A stretch of 18,770 nt of DNA from CAZOZP01 sp964584325 (lineage in GTDB: Bacteria > Bacteroidota > Ignavibacteria > Ignavibacteriales > Melioribacteraceae): contig CAZOZP010000061.1 in NCBI GenBank assembly GCA_964584325.1, forward strand, positions 1-18,770, read 5' to 3'. Each line of letters opens with the position of its first letter. Position 1 is the first letter of the stretch. The notes under the pieces were generated by a model. That model had not been told where the DNA came from, ran no database searches, and saw only the letters and a program-made list of their open reading frames with translations. The position numbers and the translations under genes were made by a program. Shown here piece by piece: positions 14,113 to 18,770 of this stretch.

Positions 14113-14700
14113 TTATGGTCGAACCGGCCACAAGCCATCCGCACAGATTATATAATTAACAACTGAAAAAGGAGGCATATTATTATGTGGCAAATTATTT
14201 CCGGCTGTTCCTACTGTGTTTGCCGCAAAAGTTGTGTTAAGATTTGTACCGTATTGAGGTATTCCGGCAGAATTTTTTGCCGGTACTGTATTCACGGCCG
14301 GAGTTTCAGTTGTTCCAGGGTTTGAATCAGCACTAATGGAATGGTTGTGCTGGGGCATCTGAGCTGTAGTCAATGTAACACTTTCGGCTCCGTCTTTTGC
14401 CCCAATTGTTCTGGCAGTAAGTCCGGATCCTTGTCCCATTCCTATCGGCACTCGTCCTCTTAGATCAGGCAAAGCAAATGTACTAATGCCATCCCCTCCG
14501 AATTGAACGCCGAGAAGAGTAAATAAAGCAGTATATTGAGAAATTTGAAGCACCTGACCTTGGCATAGCAGCCAGCCCTCGGGTGCATAATTGAAACCAA
14601 CCATCCTTATCTCACCAGTAAATGCTTCTTGTGCATTGGATAGACCCGGCATCAAAGCTAAAAATAATAATACAAGTACTGCTTTTTTTAGATGTTTCAT
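14113..14700 (-). CDS. Exported phage tail-collar-domain protein (microcystin-dependent protein family-like)
   Basis: 195-aa protein with a clear signal peptide (1-23, ending SNAQ) followed by a tail-collar domain (about 27-90). It contains GEIRMVGFNYAPEGWLLCQG, then LFTLLGVQFGG and the TFALPDLRGRVPIG segment typical of collar and MdpB-like proteins. A Gly/Thr/Asn-rich stretch (120-170) with PQHNHS precedes the family's usual ending (VVNYIICADGLWPVRP). It has AAGGAT 7 nt before the start. No T9SS sorting domain is present, so it should stay in the periplasm or leave by another route. No phage genes surround it. Its partner is the YWTD cargo 16 nt downstream, which suggests a joint surface role. 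The function of this family in bacteria is not established. Confidence 0.86.
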   Translation of the reverse strand: MKHLKKAVLVLLFLALMPGLSNAQEAFTGEIRMVGFNYAPEGWLLCQGQVLQISQYTALFTLLGVQFGGDGISTFALPDLRGRVPIGMGQGSGLTARTIGAKDGAESVTLTTAQMPQHNHSISADSNPGTTETPAVNTVPAKNSAGIPQYGTNLNTTFAANTVGTAGNNLPHNNMPPFSVVNYIICADGLWPVRP

Positions 14701-14877
14701 AAATAATCCTTAATTAATAAAACTGTAACCATTAAAATAATAAAAATATCTGTTTAGAAGATATTGATTTATACAAACATTAAGTGAATTATCAAAAAAA
14801 AATTAAAAATATTATTAATCCTTTAATAAATGCAGAGTAATATTCGATAATAGCTTGAAAAAATTTTTGGAGATGAA
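14701..14877. promoter_or_regulatory. Divergent intergenic region
   Basis: This 177-nt A/T-rich gap lies between the minus-strand collar/YWTD pair and the plus-strand chemotaxis receptor and must contain both promoters. TTGATT (14764-14769) followed after 17 nt by AATTAT is one sigma-70-like candidate for the receptor. Given the base composition, this match could be chance. GGAG at 14869-14872 is the receptor ribosome site. An overlapping ATG at 14873 terminates after two codons. Confidence 0.4.
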
Positions 14878-16773
14878 ATGACTGGTAAACTTGAATCAAA
14901 AAACCTTTCCGGAAAAATAAAATATATATCAAGGGCATATCTTTTGGCGGTAATTATCCTTGGTGTAATCGGACTCATTTCAATTTATTTCATTAATTCG
15001 GGTTTTGAAGATGTAACGGCTAATGAAGTTAAAGGCATTACACTTTTGCTGCATATTGACAGAGACCTTCAACAAATAGCTGTAGCAGAAAGAACTATGA
15101 TAAATGATGTTTATAACAGTAAACTAAAAGAAGTTGTTAATGAAAACGATGCACAGGTAAAGGAGAGATGGGGAGAATACAAAATTCTTGAACACGGCGA
15201 CGAAGAAATTGCATTGAATAAGGAATTTGAAACAAAATATGAGACCTGGAGGAATGTCAGTGCTAAAGTGGCCTCCGCAATACCTCAGGATACAACTCCG
15301 GAAAAATCAGAAGTATATGCATTAATCAATTCGGAAGAAGTTCCTGCATTCGAAGACGCAAGGACGATAATTGATAAACTAAGCGATTTGATGGAAGCTA
15401 AAATAGCGGCAGCTATTGAAACTAACAATTCCAGATTTCTTTATCTTCAAATTTTCATTTTAGCAGTGATTCTTGCCGGTGTTTATATGGCGCATAAATT
15501 CAATGAATATCAGAAAGCAAAAATCGTTGACCCTATTCTTTCTATTAAAGATGCGGCAGATAGAGTGGCCTCCGGTGAGAAAAATGTAAAAGTTAATATT
15601 GATAACAAAGATGAAATAGGAGAACTTGGTTCTGCCTTTAATAATATGATTACAGATATTGATAAATCATTTATCGACATTGAAGAAAAATCAAAAATGG
15701 CTGAAGCAGAACGCAATAAAGCTCTTGAGCATGACAAATACCTCAACAATAAAGTTAACGAACTTTTGTATGCTATGGAAAAACTGGCAACAGGAGATTT
15801 AACGGTTTCTGTTACTCAGGAAAAAGATGATGCAATCGGAAAACTCTATGCCGGATTCAATCTTTCCATTGAAAATATTCGTAATATGTTTACCAGAATT
15901 ATTGATTCCGTAGAAGCAACGGCTTCTGCATCTACTCAGATTTCAGCAAGTGCAGAAGAACTTGCAGCCGGAGCCCAGGAGCAGAGTTCGCAGGTATCTG
16001 AAGTAGCCGGTGCCATAGAAGAAATGTCAAAAACAATTCTTCAGACAACTCACAATGCAAACAATGCTGCAGATGCTTCAAAGAATGCAAAGAGTTCGGT
16101 TAAGACAGGTGTTAACAAAGTTACCGAAAATAAAGCAAGTATTACAAATATTATTACATCAACGGAAGATACAGGAAGAATTATCACTTCACTGGTAAGT
16201 AAAACAGATCAGATTGGTGAAATAGCTCAAGTAATTGATGAGATTGCTGATCAAACAAACCTTCTGGCACTTAATGCGGCAATTGAAGCGGCAAGAGCCG
16301 GTGAACAGGGAAGAGGATTTGCGGTTGTGGCCGATGAAGTAAGAAAACTTGCCGAAAGAACTACAAAGGCTACTAAGGAAATTGCTGAAACCATCCGCGC
16401 AATTCAGGACGAAGCAAAAGGCGCAGACGAAGCTATGACAAGAGCCAACAATGCCGTGCAGGACGGTAAGAGAATTACTGATGCTCTTGAACAGGCTTTG
16501 GCCGAAATTCTTAACAGTACAGAAAAAGTTTCTTCTGAAATAGAACAAGTTGCAAGCGCAAGCGAAGAGCAATCTGCAACCGCAGAGGAAGTATCAATAA
16601 ATATTGAAGCAATAAACAATGTTTCGCACGAATCAGCTTCAGGAGTTCAGCAGATAGCCAAAGCGGCTGAAGATTTGTCTAATCTTACCATCAATCTCAA
16701 GAATATTATTTCCTCATTCAATATTGGTTCTGCCAAAGGCGTATCCCACAGGATGCATCAGCTCCGAAGATAA
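14878..16773 (+). CDS. Methyl-accepting chemotaxis protein
   Basis: Inner-membrane chemoreceptor, 631 aa, that signals through CheA/CheW to the flagellar or another motility output. Transmembrane segments lie at about 18-40 and 186-207. The ligand region between them (41-185) is all-helical, of the four-helix-bundle type, with ERTMINDVYNSK near 71-82. A HAMP domain follows (about 208-262, DPILSIKDAADRVASGE), then a charged helix and a second HAMP-like unit (about 290-338, AMEKLATGDLTV). The cytoplasmic signalling domain (about 340-612) carries the conserved hairpin tip EIADQTNLLALNAAIEAARAGEQGRGFAVVADEVRKLAERT across 455-495. No CheR/CheB-binding pentapeptide is evident at the C-terminus. It is a lone gene with a terminator; no che genes are nearby. 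The ligand is unknown. Confidence 0.95.
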   Translation: MTGKLESKNLSGKIKYISRAYLLAVIILGVIGLISIYFINSGFEDVTANEVKGITLLLHIDRDLQQIAVAERTMINDVYNSKLKEVVNENDAQVKERWGEYKILEHGDEEIALNKEFETKYETWRNVSAKVASAIPQDTTPEKSEVYALINSEEVPAFEDARTIIDKLSDLMEAKIAAAIETNNSRFLYLQIFILAVILAGVYMAHKFNEYQKAKIVDPILSIKDAADRVASGEKNVKVNIDNKDEIGELGSAFNNMITDIDKSFIDIEEKSKMAEAERNKALEHDKYLNNKVNELLYAMEKLATGDLTVSVTQEKDDAIGKLYAGFNLSIENIRNMFTRIIDSVEATASASTQISASAEELAAGAQEQSSQVSEVAGAIEEMSKTILQTTHNANNAADASKNAKSSVKTGVNKVTENKASITNIITSTEDTGRIITSLVSKTDQIGEIAQVIDEIADQTNLLALNAAIEAARAGEQGRGFAVVADEVRKLAERTTKATKEIAETIRAIQDEAKGADEAMTRANNAVQDGKRITDALEQALAEILNSTEKVSSEIEQVASASEEQSATAEEVSINIEAINNVSHESASGVQQIAKAAEDLSNLTINLKNIISSFNIGSAKGVSHRMHQLRR

Positions 16774-16786
16774 AGATTATTTTAGG

Positions 16787-16822
16787 CTGCTTTTATGAGG
16801 ATTCATAAAAGCAGTTTTTTTT
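16787..16822 (+). terminator. Rho-independent terminator after the chemoreceptor gene
   Basis: A 12-bp perfect stem (CTGCTTTTATGA at 16787-16798 with TCATAAAAGCAG at 16803-16814) closes a 4-nt loop GGAT and is followed by eight Ts (16815-16822). It lies 14 nt after the stop codon. Confidence 0.93.
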
Positions 16823-17088
16823 ATAGTTGATTCCTCAGGATATTTGATAAAAAAAGTAAAACTGCCCTTAACTTATTTATAATAATAACAAGAAAATTAG
16901 TTAAATTAACAACTATAATTTTTAACGTAAAAATGTAATTCCTTGAGCATTGCGGATAATGAGCTCTTTTTGTTATGATTTAATATATTCCCCTTCATTC
17001 TAAGGCCGCCGGGGTTACTGCATAGGAAATCTTAAGGATTTATACACAACTGATAAATAACAAACTTGTATCAATAAAAGGTATTTAA
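16823..17088. other. Gene-free leader region of nifJ
   Basis: The space from the chemoreceptor stop to the nifJ start is 315 nt. After the terminator I see no credible gene. It holds a short palindrome GTTAAATTAAC (16900-16910), a terminator-like hairpin (16945-16971), a small GC-rich island (17003-17014) unlike the A/T-rich surroundings, and a 5-bp inverted pair AAATC/GATTT (17027-17041). The nifJ promoter must lie here, but I cannot place it. AAAAGG (17076-17081) is the nifJ ribosome site, 7 nt from the ATG. Confidence 0.5.
16945..16971 (+). terminator. Possible attenuator or small-RNA terminator in the nifJ leader
   Basis: GAGC-ATT (16945-16951) can pair with AAT-(GA)-GCTC (16958-16966) with a 2-nt bulge, directly followed by five Ts (16967-16971). 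The stem is short and imperfect. If real, it would end a short transcript started after 16822 or attenuate nifJ. Confidence 0.3.
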
Positions 17089-18770
17089 ATGGAAAGAAAG
17101 ATGATTACGATTGACGGAAATGAAGCGGCTGCTTATGTGGCTTACCGTCTAAGCGAAGTAATTGCGATTTATCCGATTACACCTTCTTCCGGAATGGGAG
17201 AATTATCCGATGCCTGGGCAGCGGAAGGCAAAAGAAATATTTGGAATACTATTCCAAGCGTATGCGAAATGCAAAGTGAAGGGGGTGCGGCAGGAGCTGT
17301 TCACGGATCGCTTCAGACAGGATCTCTTACAACAACATTTACAGCATCGCAGGGACTTTTACTGATGATCCCGAATATGTATAAAATTGCCGGTGAACTT
17401 ACTCCTGCAGTTTTTCACGTTTCAGCAAGAGCTTTGGCAGCCTCTGCACTCTCGATATTCGGAGATCATTCGGATGTTATGTCAACGCGGCAGACAGGCT
17501 GGGGATTGTTGTGTTCGGGTTCTGTTCAGGAAGTACAAGATATGGCAGCCATAGCACACAGATCAACTCTTGAATCAAGAATTCCGTTTATTCATTTCTT
17601 TGACGGGTTCAGAACTTCGCACGAAGTTAATAATATGGAACTGGTTTCTGAAGATGATTTACGTGCGATGATTGATTATAATAAAGTACTTGAATTCAGA
17701 AACAGAGCATTAACACCGGAGAATCCGGTTGTAAGGGGAACAGCTCAGAATCCTGATGTATATTTCCAGGGAAGAGAAGCTGTTAATAAATATTATAATG
17801 CTTGTCCGGAAAAAGTTCAGGAAGCTATGGATAAATTTGCTTCAATTACCGGAAGACAGTATAAATTATTTGATTATGTAGGCGATGCAGATGCAAAACG
17901 TGTAATAATCATAATGGGTTCAGGTGCAGAAGTTGCAGAAGAAGCTGCTGATTACTTAAACAGCAAGCTTGGTGAGAAAGTAGGAGTTTTAAAAGTTCGT
18001 CTGTACAGACCTTTCTCGGCAAGTCATTTTATACAAGCTTTACCAAAAACTGTTGAATCTATCGCAGTACTTGACAGAACAAAGGAACCCGGATCACTTG
18101 GCGAACCTCTTTATATGGATGTTCTTACAGCTATAAGTGAAGCGATGAATTCAGAAAATAAACCATTTTCAAAATCACCGGTAATTATCGGAGGCAGATA
18201 CGGACTTTCATCTAAAGAATTTACTCCGGCAATGGTTAAAGCGGTATTCGATGAATTAAAGAAATCTGAGCCTAAAAATAAATTTACTGTCGGCATTAAT
18301 GATGATGTTACTAAAACAAGTCTTGATTTTGACAGAAACTTCATAATTGAAGGCGATGATGTAACAAGAGCTATGTTCTTTGGTCTTGGTGCTGACGGAA
18401 CCGTTGGAGCCAACAAAAACTCAATCAAAATAATCGGAGAAGAAACAGAGAATTATGCTCAGGGTTATTTTGTGTATGATTCGAAGAAATCTGGGTCCAC
18501 AACTGTTTCACACTTACGTTTCGGAAAGAATCCTATAAAGTCTTCATATCTAATACAGAGTGCGAATTTTATAGCTTGCCACCAGTTTAATATGCTGGAA
18601 AAATTCGATGTTCTTGAATCAATAAAAAAAGGTGGAACATTTTTATTGAATTCACCATATCCTGCTGATGAAGTAATGAATCATATTCCTCGAAAGGTTG
18701 CAAAGGAAATAATTGAAAAAGAACTTCAATTTTACGTTATTGATGGTTATAAAGTTGGAACAGAAACAGG
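17089..18770 (+). CDS. nifJ: Pyruvate:ferredoxin (flavodoxin) oxidoreductase, 5' part
   Basis: Cytosolic homodimeric enzyme that oxidises pyruvate and CoA to acetyl-CoA and CO2, passing electrons to ferredoxin or flavodoxin. It can also act in the reverse, CO2-fixing direction. The frame is open from ATG 17089 to the window end: 560 complete codons of a protein that is usually near 1,180 aa, so the gene is cut by the window edge, not broken. Domain I has YPITPSS with Thr31, Glu64 in CEMQSEGG, and Arg114 in HVSARALA. These coincide in number with the substrate- and thiamine-binding Thr31, Glu64 and Arg114 of the Desulfovibrio africanus enzyme. Domain II (about 260-410) has VIIIMGSGAEVAEEA, and the domain III start has GINDDVTKTSL and FGLGADGTVGANKNSIKII. 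The 4Fe-4S and C-terminal thiamine domains lie beyond the window. Confidence 0.95.
   Translation, partial: MERKMITIDGNEAAAYVAYRLSEVIAIYPITPSSGMGELSDAWAAEGKRNIWNTIPSVCEMQSEGGAAGAVHGSLQTGSLTTTFTASQGLLLMIPNMYKIAGELTPAVFHVSARALAASALSIFGDHSDVMSTRQTGWGLLCSGSVQEVQDMAAIAHRSTLESRIPFIHFFDGFRTSHEVNNMELVSEDDLRAMIDYNKVLEFRNRALTPENPVVRGTAQNPDVYFQGREAVNKYYNACPEKVQEAMDKFASITGRQYKLFDYVGDADAKRVIIIMGSGAEVAEEAADYLNSKLGEKVGVLKVRLYRPFSASHFIQALPKTVESIAVLDRTKEPGSLGEPLYMDVLTAISEAMNSENKPFSKSPVIIGGRYGLSSKEFTPAMVKAVFDELKKSEPKNKFTVGINDDVTKTSLDFDRNFIIEGDDVTRAMFFGLGADGTVGANKNSIKIIGEETENYAQGYFVYDSKKSGSTTVSHLRFGKNPIKSSYLIQSANFIACHQFNMLEKFDVLESIKKGGTFLLNSPYPADEVMNHIPRKVAKEIIEKELQFYVIDGYKVGTET

Noticed and set aside
14113..14700. 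Prophage or tail-fibre locus, because of the tail-collar domain
   Set aside because: The protein has a Sec signal peptide and there are no other phage structural, lysis or integration genes in the window.
16900..16910. GTTAAATTAAC palindrome as a regulator operator
   Set aside because: The half-sites are only 5 bp in A/T-rich DNA and match no operator I can name; chance is a sufficient explanation.
16962..17004. Possible 14-codon ORF in the nifJ leader (ATGAGC to TAA)
   Set aside because: It has no ribosome site, and part of it lies in the predicted hairpin and T tract.
17162..17365. Short plus-strand open frame at the nifJ start
   Set aside because: It lies in another frame of nifJ, whose own frame is open and conserved from 17089 to the window end.
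18111..18428. Minus-strand open frame within nifJ
   Set aside because: It is antisense to conserved nifJ domain II-III sequence, with no independent support.

Overview
The window is AT-rich chromosomal DNA. It most likely comes from the Ignavibacteria or a related Bacteroidota/Chlorobi-group lineage; this placement is inferred. Three secreted proteins end in a type IX secretion (T9SS) type A sorting domain that opens with the QNFPNPFNPxT or QNYPNPFNPST signature. In addition, a pyruvate:ferredoxin oxidoreductase indicates anaerobic or fermentative carbon metabolism, and a methyl-accepting chemotaxis protein suggests a motile or surface-sensing cell. There are no rRNA, tRNA, CRISPR, transposase or phage-structural genes, apart from one exported protein that uses a tail-collar fold.

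Layout. 1-250: non-coding, with two short-period tandem arrays (9 nt and 8 nt). 251-4388 (+): a tight four-gene housekeeping operon of PfkB-type kinase, mtnA, recO and a Do/HtrA protease, closed by a strong terminator at 4411-4441. 4455-6792 (-): two adjacent paralogous three-domain C-methyltransferases. 6793-6985: divergent promoter region. 6986-8440 and 8615-10708 (+): two T9SS cargo proteins, one with an unrecognised N-terminal domain and one built from about 14 Ycf48-like repeats. 10733-10896: a compound inverted-repeat element in the gap after the second cargo gene. 10924-12521 (+): a flavodoxin-fold NAD(P)H oxidoreductase and an exported alpha/beta hydrolase, facing a shared bidirectional terminator at 12551-12585. 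12597-14700 (-): an exported tail-collar-domain protein followed 16 nt later by a T9SS cargo with a six-unit YWTD-like propeller. 14878-16773 (+): chemotaxis receptor with its own terminator. 17089 to the window end (+): 5' half of nifJ/PFOR, preceded by a gene-free stretch of 315 bp.

Functional reading. The left third is core metabolism, DNA repair and envelope protein quality control. The centre is an accessory surface module: T9SS cargo, repeat propellers, an exported collar protein and an exported hydrolase. Its genes appear to evolve by recombining domains: two cargos share a fibronectin-like plus sorting-domain tail that is 73% identical over 100 aligned residues beneath unrelated N-termini, and the Ycf48-like gene carries near-identical internal repeats. 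I see no convincing new defence or mobile system. The most unusual items are the compound palindrome at 10733-10896, the exported collar/YWTD gene pair and the double-propeller cargo. Six coding starts differ from the longest open frame because ribosome-binding sites or signal peptides favour internal starts; each case is explained in its entry.
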